Shown one piece after another: positions 7,183 through 14,526 of a stretch of DNA of 64,000 nt (position 1 is its first letter; each line of letters begins with the position of its first letter). The DNA comes from a virus. Below the pieces are notes generated by a model that was given only the letters and a program-made list of their open reading frames with translations, was not told the origin of the DNA and ran no database searches. The position numbers were made by a program, and so were the translations under genes. The DNA is taken from positions 1 to 64,000 of the IMG/VR virus record IMGVR_UViG_3300005526_000008. The stretch is one strand, 5' to 3'.

Positions 7183-7378
7183 TGTCATCGTGTTTCGCCA
7201 TCCAACCACCAAGATCACCTACGAGGTCTTCTTCCGCGACGGCGAGGCCGAAGCTGTGGCCCGTCACCGGCGCGGCAGAAAGCCGATCGACGTCTGGTGG
7301 AACATGCGCGGGGAGCCCAGCTCTCACGTTTTGAAAATCATCGACCTGGCTATCAACATCCGCAACGCGCGGAAATGA
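7163..7378 (+). CDS. Hypothetical protein (71 aa), last early gene
   Basis: The start is ATG at 7163; ATG at 7175 would give 67 aa. The N-terminus is a beta hairpin (ASVIVFRHPTTKITYEVFF), followed by a basic R-H-R-R-G-R-K and a C-terminal helix. It overlaps the previous gene and is followed five bases later by a strong terminator, so it closes the early transcript. Function unknown. Confidence 0.55.
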   Translation: MISAMASVIVFRHPTTKITYEVFFRDGEAEAVARHRRGRKPIDVWWNMRGEPSSHVLKIIDLAINIRNARK

Positions 7379-7381
7379 CAT

Positions 7382-7418
7382 AACCCCCCTGGCACACGCC
7401 GGGGGGGTTTTTCGTTTT
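7382..7418 (+). terminator. Strong intrinsic terminator of the early region
   Basis: AACCCCCC at 7382-7389 pairs with GGGGGGTT at 7402-7409, with further stem pairing around a short loop, and the arm is followed by TTTTTCGTTTTT. It lies directly after the early gene ending at 7378 and works on the plus strand only, because the opposite strand lacks a U-run. The next gene needs its own promoter or read-through. Confidence 0.9.
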
Positions 7419-7461
7419 TCCGTCACAGTGCCATGTCATGCTGTGGAAGGAGGACATGGAG

Positions 7462-7869
7462 ATGCTGAAAGTATTCGCTTTCTTGCTCGTCGCGGCCCTT
7501 GGCATCAACCCCGCGCTGGCCCGCGGCGACCATGGCGGCCACGGCGGCTGGGGTGGTGGCGGCAACTGGGGCCATGGCGGTGGCTGGAACCGCGGCGGAT
7601 CCTGGGGCGGCGGCGGCAACTGGGGCTATCGCGGCGGCGGGGTCGGGTTCTACCCCTTGCCCGTCCCGGTCTGGCGCCCGCCGGCCGTGACCTTCTACGT
7701 TTCCCCGGTGCCGACCTACTACGCGCCGCCGCCGGTCTACTACGCGCCGCCGCGCTATATCGACTATCCGCTGCAGACGCCGGTCGAGCCGGCGCCGCCG
7801 CCGGTGATAACGCGACCATCTAACCCGTGCTGCTGCTTCTGCAGCGGCGGTGTCGCCTATCGCTACTAG
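7462..7869 (+). CDS. Secreted Gly/Pro/Tyr-rich protein (possible moron)
   Basis: The start is ATG at 7462, with GGAGG eight bases upstream; ATG at 7456 is also in frame. The first 20 residues form a classic Sec signal peptide: Lys near the start, a hydrophobic core FAFLLVAALG, then P-A-L-A. A Gly/Trp/Asn/His-rich segment follows, then a Pro/Tyr-rich segment with repeated YYAPP, and a C-terminal CCCFC cluster. It should be exported to the periplasm or surface. It sits alone between the early terminator and the late operon, on the opposite strand to the endolysin. That is the usual setting of a lysogenic-conversion or envelope-modifying gene. No family is recognised; the function is inferred from composition only. 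Confidence 0.7.
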   Translation: MLKVFAFLLVAALGINPALARGDHGGHGGWGGGGNWGHGGGWNRGGSWGGGGNWGYRGGGVGFYPLPVPVWRPPAVTFYVSPVPTYYAPPPVYYAPPRYIDYPLQTPVEPAPPPVITRPSNPCCCFCSGGVAYRY

Positions 7870-8567
7870 GACTGCACCACCCGCACCGTGATCCCCGGCG
7901 GGGCGATCACGCTGACCATGACGGTGACGAGTTTGTCCGGGTCATCCGGCACAGGGGGCGCCGGAACCGCCCGCCCGCCCGACCAGGCCGAGCGTAGCTC
8001 CTGCTCGCTCATCTGGGTGCTGTTGCAATCGACATTGCCCGAAACGCCGGGGGCGGCCCCGGTGTCGGTGAATTGCCACAGCATGTACTTGGGCCAGGTC
8101 GCCTTCGGCCATTCGGGCTGGCTCGCGTCGGTGTACTGGGCAATCCAGAGCTGATGATCGGCCAGCCAGGGGATGTGCTTTTCGCCCACGCCCTCCTTGA
8201 TCAGGTGGCCGCTGTAGATGACCGCCTTGCGCCCGGTCAGGCCCTCCACCGCCTGGAGAAATGCCTGCAAGTCGTTGAGGTCCATCTCATCGTCTTCGTA
8301 GTCGGCGCAGATCAGGTCGTTCGGTCCCGGCTTGGCCGCCTTGATGAACCATTCCGCCTGCTCCTGCTGGCTGCCGGGGCGCATGAAATGGTACGCCCCC
8401 CACAACAGCCCCGCCCGCATCGCCTCGTTGCGGCGCGACGTGTAGGTCTCGTCGACGTTGTAGTTGCCCTCACTTGCCTTGTGGATAATCCCGATAATCC
8501 CGGCGGCGCGGATCGCGCTCCACGATGCGACTTCGTTATGATGGGAAATATCCAAGACGTCGGTCAT
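7866..8567 (-). CDS. Endolysin, GH25 lysozyme (N-acetylmuramidase)
   Basis: This is a GH25 muramidase, which hydrolyses the MurNAc-GlcNAc glycosidic bond of peptidoglycan at lysis. The 233-aa protein has the family signature DISHHN near residue 6 (catalytic Asp6), H-K-A-S-E-G, a G-A-Y-H-F-M-R-P strand, the D89-x-E91 pair in CADYEDD, and L-W-Q-F near residue 163. The GH25 domain ends near residue 195, and a short C-terminal extension of about 35 residues has no recognised wall-binding repeat. There is no signal peptide, so a holin is needed; none is adjacent. It is the last gene of the minus-strand late operon, and its stop shares bases with the stop of the convergent gene. Confidence 0.93.
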   Translation of the reverse strand: MTDVLDISHHNEVASWSAIRAAGIIGIIHKASEGNYNVDETYTSRRNEAMRAGLLWGAYHFMRPGSQQEQAEWFIKAAKPGPNDLICADYEDDEMDLNDLQAFLQAVEGLTGRKAVIYSGHLIKEGVGEKHIPWLADHQLWIAQYTDASQPEWPKATWPKYMLWQFTDTGAAPGVSGNVDCNSTQMSEQELRSAWSGGRAVPAPPVPDDPDKLVTVMVSVIAPPGITVRVVQS

Positions 8568-8578
8568 GGCACAGTCTC

Positions 8579-9265
8579 CTATTGCAGCCGCAGGATGGCA
8601 TGGGTGGCGTCGGCGGTCGGCATGACGATTGTAAAGGTCCCGGCGGAGACGAGTTGGCGGCCGGCGAAATCGCCGAGATAGACCGCCCGGTTGGTCCCGG
8701 TCGTGTTGGTCCCCGACATTCCGCCCAGGCGGTTGTTGGTGTTGTAGATGATGCAGCCGTCACTATCGATCGTCGCCGTGGTCCAACTCACCGTCCCGCC
8801 GAACGAGACGAACGCGATGGTGCCCGTGAGCGTTGGGGCGACGTTGGTCAGCGGCAGCCCGCCCGCGGTGTAGCCGGTGCCGGTGACCTCGTCCGTGGCG
8901 CCGGTCACGTCGGAATAGTTGACCGTGGCGCCGCCATAGGTCCCGGTCGGGCTGTGGCGGATCAGCGCCACCTTGAAGACGTCGCCGGTGAACACCAGCG
9001 AGGTCGCGGAATGGGTGCCGATGGCATTCGGGTAGATCCGGATCGTCGTGGCCGAGACGATGTCGGTTACGATCGTCCCGGCCACGCAGTCGCCGTTGGT
9101 CTCCACGATCGTCATGCCGATGCTGATCCCGGCCATGCTGACGATGCCGTCGATGGTGTCGTTGCTGTGGGTGCTGCCGACCACGGTGACCGGGCCGCCG
9201 AAGCAATGCGCCCCGGCGAACAGTTCAGCCTTGAAGGTGCCCGGCATCGCGGTGGTGATCGCCAT
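8579..9265 (-). CDS. Tail fibre-like protein
   Basis: The true start is ATG at 9265 with GGAGG upstream. The open frame continues further right but only as an out-of-phase copy of the next gene. The product has 228 aa. The N-terminus (MAITTAMPGTFKAELF) leads into a beta-rich insert containing I-S-I-G-M-T-I and T-I-R-I-Y, then a C-terminal region with the order F-K-V-A-L, D-E-V-T-G-T-G-Y-T-A-G-G and W-T-T-A-T-I-D-S-D-G-C-I-I-Y-N. I recognise that C-terminal order from a common phage tail or fibre-associated family. It is near the end of the late operon, among fibre genes. Structural role likely, exact position unknown. Confidence 0.7.
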   Translation of the reverse strand: MAITTAMPGTFKAELFAGAHCFGGPVTVVGSTHSNDTIDGIVSMAGISIGMTIVETNGDCVAGTIVTDIVSATTIRIYPNAIGTHSATSLVFTGDVFKVALIRHSPTGTYGGATVNYSDVTGATDEVTGTGYTAGGLPLTNVAPTLTGTIAFVSFGGTVSWTTATIDSDGCIIYNTNNRLGGMSGTNTTGTNRAVYLGDFAGRQLVSAGTFTIVMPTADATHAILRLQ

Positions 9266-9266
9266 C

Positions 9267-9770
9267 CTACTGTTCCTCCGTGGGGGGGGCCGGTTCGAGC
9301 ACGGCCTCCGGCGTGGGCGGCAAGCCGTGCCGCTTCCGGTAGAGCTGTCCTTCGCCGGCGCCCGGGTTGCGGTCGGCATGCCACAGCCGCTCGACGTGGC
9401 GCATGTGCCGCGCATGGTCGGTGACCACGGCGCGGATCGCGTCGATCACGTCGGCGCCCGTGATGTGTCCCTGCCACGGCGTGCCGTTGGCCGCGGCCTG
9501 GATCTCGGCAAAAAGCTGGCCGAAATCGAGCACGCCCTCGAGCTCTTCGTCGAAGCGCGACATGCGGTTGCGCAGCGCGGCGCTCTCCTCGTCCTGCACC
9601 TGCTTGTAGTGCTCGGCCAGCACATCCATCAGGCGGCCGCGCAGGATCATCCCCGACGCGGTCAGTTCGGAAACCAGGCCATCGACCGGGATCAGGTCCT
9701 CGCAGGTGACACGGGCCCAATCCTCCGGCGAGTGCGGACCGCCATTGGTGGCCAGGACGCGGTTATACAT
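9267..9770 (-). CDS. Hypothetical tail-region protein (167 aa)
   Basis: The start is ATG at 9770 (MYNRVLATNGGPHSPEDW), with AGGAG well placed upstream. A longer frame to 9866 adds only an unlikely Arg/Cys-rich leader. The N-terminal LATNGGPHSPEDWARV pattern recurs in small proteins found beside tail fibres of alphaproteobacterial prophages, as I recall. The rest is helical and acidic, with a Pro/Glu-rich C-terminus. A chaperone or accessory role for the neighbouring fibres is possible but unproven. Confidence 0.6.
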   Translation of the reverse strand: MYNRVLATNGGPHSPEDWARVTCEDLIPVDGLVSELTASGMILRGRLMDVLAEHYKQVQDEESAALRNRMSRFDEELEGVLDFGQLFAEIQAAANGTPWQGHITGADVIDAIRAVVTDHARHMRHVERLWHADRNPGAGEGQLYRKRHGLPPTPEAVLEPAPPTEEQ

Positions 9771-9780
9771 TGCAGATCTC

Positions 9781-11319
9781 CTAAAAAACGCCCTGCATGA
9801 AGAATACGAACCGGCTCGCCGTGCCGCCGGCAAGCGCGAACAGCGTGCCGGGAACGCCCGTCGCATAGACGCCGGGCGCCAGCACGACCGGTCCCTGGAA
9901 GGGCAATATCGAGCCGGCCATGCCGGTGGCGTAGACGCCGATCGGCCCGACGATCGTCGTCGGCAGCCCGGAAACCGTGGCCCATTCCTCGATCGCCGAC
10001 TGGGTCAGGATGTACTGGGTGTCGGCGGCGCCGGCCTGGGCCCATTGCTCGATCGCGATCTGGGCGACCGCGTAGCTGCTGTCCTCGGCCGCGGGGACTG
10101 CCCATTCCTCGATCGCCAGCGCGGTCATGTTGAAGGCGGTCGGCGCGTCGGAAACGATCGCCCATTGCTCGATGAAGGCTCGGTCGACCTGGACCTGCGG
10201 CGTGCCCTGCGCCCACTGATCCATGATCGCCTGGGTCAGCTTGGCCGAGACGATTTCGGGCGCCGGCGCGTAGCTGTCGGACGACCAGGCCGAGAAGCCG
10301 GTGGGTGGAGCGAAGTAAAACGAGCCGGCGGTGTCGTTCAGCGTGTAGATGCCGGTGCCGGGGGTGTTGTTGACATACGAGACCGAAAGCGCCATCGGCC
10401 ATTGCGTCGCCTGCACCGTGAGGCCCTGGCTTGGGATCGTCGGGCTGCCGGAGAATGTGTTGACCCCGTACCAGAGCCCGTTGTTGCGGTTCCACCAGAC
10501 GAAATTGTTGATGGCATCGTAGGCGATGCCCATGACGTCGCCGGACTGGAAGGTGAGGCCGGTGGCGATGTTGTCGAGGTGGTACCCGTTCTGGGCCAGC
10601 ATGTAGAGATAGATGCGTTGGTAGTAGTTGGTCTGGGTCGGGTTCCAGGCCACCACGGACAGCCCGACCGTGGCGTAGCCGCCCGGCGTGCCGTCGACCC
10701 TGATCTCGGCGTAGAACTTTCCGTCGCCGGTCTTGTGGGTGACGATGCTGCGGGCGCCGGGCGTGACGCCGGTGCCGGTGCCGAAGGTTATCCGGGTGTT
10801 GGAGACCGACCGCGTTATCGAGGCCGGATGGTCGGGCGCGAAGCCGAAGTTCGGCTGGCCGGTGCCGTCCAGTTCCATCGCGACCATCATCGCGTTGGAC
10901 TGCGCCGAACCGCCGACCAGCGGGTTGGCCGGGGTGGTGACGTTGCCGCCGCCGCTGACGTACCAGGATTCGGTGTTGTAGGCGGCGTCGATGGTGACGT
11001 TGAGGGTGTTGGCGCAGACGTAGCCGACATAGTAGGTGGTGCCGGCGGTCACGTTCAGGGTGGCGGCCAGTGGGAAGCGGTTGTAGTTGGCCGCGACCGA
11101 AGTGACCGTCGACCCGGTTGCCAGCAGTGCGCTGTGGTTGCCGTCGTAGATGACGGCCTTGAAGCTGATGCCGCTGACCGCGCCCGGCATGTCCATCAGG
11201 ACCGCCGTCACCGTGCCGCTGCACTGCGCCGTGATCTTGCTCAGGTAGGTCGAGTTGACGCCGGCGTTGCCGGTGGATCGGTAGGTCGTGTCGAGACCGA
11301 TGTAACCGCCGGTTGGCAT
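9781..11319 (-). CDS. Tail fibre protein with SPRY-like domain and five WA repeats
   Basis: The product has 512 aa in three parts. The N-terminal beta-rich region (about 1-150) contains the jelly-roll-like G-T-T-Y-Y-V-G-Y pattern. A middle region (about 193-290) reads G-D-G-K-F-Y-A-E-I, then T-V-G-L-S, G-Y-H-L-D-N-I and F-Q-S-G-D-V-M-G-I-A-Y-D, the order expected of a SPRY/concanavalin-like recognition domain. The C-terminal part (about 360-450) holds five copies of an I-E-[QE]-W-A motif at about 20-residue intervals. The last 60 residues are Gly/Val-rich (GVYATG twice). Likely adhesin; a receptor cannot be assigned. Confidence 0.7.
   Translation of the reverse strand: MPTGGYIGLDTTYRSTGNAGVNSTYLSKITAQCSGTVTAVLMDMPGAVSGISFKAVIYDGNHSALLATGSTVTSVAANYNRFPLAATLNVTAGTTYYVGYVCANTLNVTIDAAYNTESWYVSGGGNVTTPANPLVGGSAQSNAMMVAMELDGTGQPNFGFAPDHPASITRSVSNTRITFGTGTGVTPGARSIVTHKTGDGKFYAEIRVDGTPGGYATVGLSVVAWNPTQTNYYQRIYLYMLAQNGYHLDNIATGLTFQSGDVMGIAYDAINNFVWWNRNNGLWYGVNTFSGSPTIPSQGLTVQATQWPMALSVSYVNNTPGTGIYTLNDTAGSFYFAPPTGFSAWSSDSYAPAPEIVSAKLTQAIMDQWAQGTPQVQVDRAFIEQWAIVSDAPTAFNMTALAIEEWAVPAAEDSSYAVAQIAIEQWAQAGAADTQYILTQSAIEEWATVSGLPTTIVGPIGVYATGMAGSILPFQGPVVLAPGVYATGVPGTLFALAGGTASRFVFFMQGVF
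9975..10245 (-). repeat. Five 60-bp repeats coding for I-E-[QE]-W-A
   Basis: Five copies of an I-[EM]-[DEQ]-[QE]-W-A motif occur at 18-20 residue steps in the C-terminal part of the fibre gene at 9781-11319. They are protein-level repeats, with third-base variation between copies. Confidence 0.7.
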
Positions 11320-11324
11320 CTAGA

Positions 11325-12923
11325 TCATGCCACGACGATCGGGCCGATTTGCGCGCTGTCCAGGGCTGCGTTGGTCCAGGCGACGCCGGTGGTGGGATCG
11401 ACCGTGTCGGCGCGCCACGCCATGTTGTACTGGTCCCCGCCGGTCAGGGTGGCGATGGTCGGGGTCGACACCGTGGTGGCACCGATCTTGAGCCGCATCG
11501 CGGCGCTTTTCTGGCCCGGGCCGCTTTTCTGCATCTTTCCGCGGGTGACGACCCCGACGGTCGCGGTCGGTAACAGCGCATCGTGCAAGGTATAATACAT
11601 CATCGGATCGATCGGCGGCGTGAGGCCGTAGAAATCCGCGTGCCCGACGACGTCGTCATAGGTGTAGGTCGTCTGGTCGTCGATGCCGGTGTCGGTCATG
11701 TCGGCGACCACGGAGTAGTTGTGCGGGACTATGACCATGGCCTGCGACCCGGAGCCGGGCTCGCCGAGATACCCGGCGCTGGTTCCGCCGGAGGTCGGGA
11801 ATGCCGGGCCGTAGGTCGCCGGATTGACGAAGGTGTAGTTGTAGATGCCACCGTTGCCGTTGCCGACGATCGCCGCGTCCGACCAGATCGCAATGTAGAC
11901 ATTCTCGGCCGGGGTGTTCCTGCGCAGGCTGTAGCCGCCCGGGATCGGAAACGTGTTGATCCCCGAGCCGGGATTGACCAGTTCGCTCGTTTCAACCAGG
12001 AGCGTGACCGGGAGATATTGGCCGTATTGGTTTGTCGTGACCGAGTAGAGGGCCATGCGCGCCCGACCGGTGATGCCGGCGGCGAAATTGAACTGCAGGC
12101 CGGTCACCATCCCGCTGATCGGAACGGAGCAGACCATGCTGCGCACGACATGCGGCGACAGCGAGGCGGTATGGGAATGATCGGTGTCGGCCACCTTGGA
12201 CACGGTCGCGGGGAACTTGCTGAACTGGATGCTGGCATTGGTGTCGGGGCGGCGCTGAAAACAGCGGATATCGCCCGCCCATGGCACCGTCGTTCCGCTG
12301 CGCCAGACAAAGTCGTCGAGAAGGGGATTAAATGATCCAGGGGCGTAGCCGAGTTGCAGCCGGTTCGCGTAGTTGTGGGCGGTGCCCCCCGCGGTGTCGA
12401 GGCCGCCGAGGAAGAAATCGTTGGTGGTCTTGCCGTTCTTGCGTCCCGCGAACGAGCCGGCGGTGTTGTGGACGACCACCTCGAATTCGAACGACTCCCA
12501 GGTCTCGGGCCGTTTCATCGCCTTTGGCCAGGTTGCCAGCACGACGGTGTTGTCAAACTGTCCCTGGATCAGCGTGATGTCGCCGTTCGACATGAACATG
12601 ATGGTGCATTGCGGCGTGGCGCCGTCAGACAGTTGGAAATACATTCCTCCGTAATAAGTATCCGAGGGATGGGGGAACACCTTGACTGAATGCCGGTGGA
12701 CGCAGTTGATGTGGTGCACCGAATCGTCGGAACTGCTCTTCTTGACCAGCGTGGAGTTATAGTAGGTCGCCTTAATATCGAGCGAGTAGCCGCCCCAGCG
12801 GGCATAGCCGGAGATCAGGAAGAATGAAAAGCTTTCCGGATCCCAGTAGCCGTAGGTCGAATCCAGGTGCACCTCGTAGCCCTGAATGTAGGTGTCGAAG
12901 CCGTCGGCAAAAAACCAGGCCAT
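11325..12923 (-). CDS. Tail fibre protein, paralogue 1 of 3
   Basis: The 532-aa protein starts MAWFFADGFDTY. Its N-terminal 230 residues share an ordered set of motifs with the next two genes: D-S-V-H-H-I, W-E-S-F-E-F-E-V, N-Y-A-N-R-L-Q, then L-D-D-F-V-W-R-S-G-T-T-V-P-W. This layout suggests a lectin-like (concanavalin) fold. A variable middle region is followed by a conserved C-terminus (V-G-H-A-D-F-Y, V-T-R-G-K-M-Q-K-S, W-R-A-D, I-G-P-I-V-V). Conserved ends with a divergent centre indicate duplication followed by diversification. Adhesin or tail-spike role inferred from position and fold pattern. Confidence 0.75.
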   Translation of the reverse strand: MAWFFADGFDTYIQGYEVHLDSTYGYWDPESFSFFLISGYARWGGYSLDIKATYYNSTLVKKSSSDDSVHHINCVHRHSVKVFPHPSDTYYGGMYFQLSDGATPQCTIMFMSNGDITLIQGQFDNTVVLATWPKAMKRPETWESFEFEVVVHNTAGSFAGRKNGKTTNDFFLGGLDTAGGTAHNYANRLQLGYAPGSFNPLLDDFVWRSGTTVPWAGDIRCFQRRPDTNASIQFSKFPATVSKVADTDHSHTASLSPHVVRSMVCSVPISGMVTGLQFNFAAGITGRARMALYSVTTNQYGQYLPVTLLVETSELVNPGSGINTFPIPGGYSLRRNTPAENVYIAIWSDAAIVGNGNGGIYNYTFVNPATYGPAFPTSGGTSAGYLGEPGSGSQAMVIVPHNYSVVADMTDTGIDDQTTYTYDDVVGHADFYGLTPPIDPMMYYTLHDALLPTATVGVVTRGKMQKSGPGQKSAAMRLKIGATTVSTPTIATLTGGDQYNMAWRADTVDPTTGVAWTNAALDSAQIGPIVVA

Positions 12924-12933
12924 CGCGTCCTCG

Positions 12934-14520
12934 CTAACTGACTATGAGGGGGCCGAACAGCAGCGCGTCGACTTCCTGCCAGGTCCAGGCGGCGCCGGTG
13001 GCCGGGTTGGTGACGTCGGTGCGCCAGGTCCAGGTGTAGCCTTCTCTGTTGTTGCCGGCATTGTCGTAATTGTCGCCAGCCCCCAGGACGATGGTCGGGG
13101 TCTGTACCGTGGTGGTGCCGCTGATGAGTTGCATGCAGGCGGTTTTCGTTCCGGCGTCGGTCTTGCGCATGTAGCCGCGGGTGGTCACCCCGAGCACATT
13201 GGTTAGCGCTGAACCGATCTGGGCGGGGGGATACAGGTCGGCGGTGCCGGGCGCGCTGGCGATGACGTAGCCCCAGCCGGCGTCGGTGTTGGGATCGCCG
13301 AGGCACGAGGCGCTGTCGAGGACGATGGTGATGACGAAGTAGTTCACGCCGTCCGGTGACGGTGACAAGCCGCCCGGGGTTCCCGGGAAGCTGGTGAAGG
13401 GCGGGTCGGTGCCGATCCAGCCGACGAGAGTGGGATCTTCGGGATCGTCAAGGATACTGTAGAGACTGTAGAACGCCTCCCACGCCATGTCGGTGACGAT
13501 GCCGATCCAGACTTTCTGGCCGGTCACGACCACCACCGGGGGCGAAAAGATGAAGTCGGTCCATGGGCCTGGCGCGACTATTCCGTTAATCGGGATCGCG
13601 GCACCGAGGACCTCGCCGGGAGCTCCGTTATTGTCGGCGAACAGCGCCAGTTTGACAGTGCCTGGAAAGTCAGTGCCGATATAGCCCGGGGAGAAACTCA
13701 CCACCGTAACCGTCCCGCCGCCTTCCATGACCGCGTAGCTGTAATACGCAAGATTGGCCACCGCGTCGGCGTCGTAGCCGCCGCCGTTGGTATACTGGTC
13801 GGTCTCCCCGACCTTGGTGAACTGGGTGTTCTCGGAATAGGCCGGGAAGCGGGTGAAGCACCGTGCATCGCCGACCCATGGCACCGTCGTTCCGCTGCGC
13901 CACAGAAAGTCGTCGATGAGCGCGTCATACCACGAACTGTAGGCAAGGATCCCGAACGCGTTGGCGTAGCTGTTCGCGGTCGCGCGCGTGTTCATGCTGG
14001 TGCGGGTGAAGTTGTTCACCGCGCTGCCGTTGACGCGTACCGCGAAGCTGCCGAGCGTGGGATGGATGGTGATTTCGAACTCGAAGGACGTCCAGGTCTC
14101 GGGATAGATGAAGGCGTCGGGGAAGACCGCCAGGAGGGTGCCGCTCATGAAATCGCCGCGGAACAGTTGGACCGAGCCGTTGTTCATGATGCCGATACAG
14201 CATTGCGGGGTGAAGCCGTCGTAGAGCTGCAGATAGTAGGTGCCATCCGTTCCCTCCGGGTCCACCGCCTCATGCTGGAGGAAGGCGAGGTTCAGATGGT
14301 GCAGGGCGTCGTTCGAGTTGCTTGCCTTGTAGACGACGGGGATGTCGGACGGGCCGTAAGGAACGAAGAGGGCCCAGCCGCCGTGGCGGCCTTCCTCCGT
14401 CTGGAAATTGCCGGTGCTGGTGTAACTGGTGCCGCTGCCGGTGCCGGAGTCCCAGTATTCCATGAAGGGATCGAGGCTCCCGTCATAGGCGTCGAAGCCG
14501 TCGCCAAAAAACCATGCCAT
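12934..14520 (-). CDS. Tail fibre protein, paralogue 2 of 3
   Basis: This 528-aa paralogue starts MAWFFGDGFDAYDGS. It shares L-H-H-L-N-L, W-T-S-F-E-F-E-I, S-Y-A-N-A-F and L-I-D-D-F-L-W-R-S-G-T-T-V-P-W with its left neighbour. Its middle portion (about 255-430) differs and includes a V-W-I-G-I-V strand segment. The C-terminal T-R-G-Y-M-R-K-T-D and P-L-I-V-S close matches the family. A 28-base stretch at 13875-13902 is identical to 12278-12305 in paralogue 1, so at least part was duplicated or gene-converted recently. Confidence 0.75.
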   Translation of the reverse strand: MAWFFGDGFDAYDGSLDPFMEYWDSGTGSGTSYTSTGNFQTEEGRHGGWALFVPYGPSDIPVVYKASNSNDALHHLNLAFLQHEAVDPEGTDGTYYLQLYDGFTPQCCIGIMNNGSVQLFRGDFMSGTLLAVFPDAFIYPETWTSFEFEITIHPTLGSFAVRVNGSAVNNFTRTSMNTRATANSYANAFGILAYSSWYDALIDDFLWRSGTTVPWVGDARCFTRFPAYSENTQFTKVGETDQYTNGGGYDADAVANLAYYSYAVMEGGGTVTVVSFSPGYIGTDFPGTVKLALFADNNGAPGEVLGAAIPINGIVAPGPWTDFIFSPPVVVVTGQKVWIGIVTDMAWEAFYSLYSILDDPEDPTLVGWIGTDPPFTSFPGTPGGLSPSPDGVNYFVITIVLDSASCLGDPNTDAGWGYVIASAPGTADLYPPAQIGSALTNVLGVTTRGYMRKTDAGTKTACMQLISGTTTVQTPTIVLGAGDNYDNAGNNREGYTWTWRTDVTNPATGAAWTWQEVDALLFGPLIVS

Positions 14521-14526
14521 GTCCGG

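Noticed and set aside
9706-11595. Long plus-strand open frame of 629 codons
   Set aside because: It is antisense to the fibre genes, of biased composition (Arg/Gly/Val/Asp) and without a ribosome-binding site; such frames are frequent opposite GC-rich genes.
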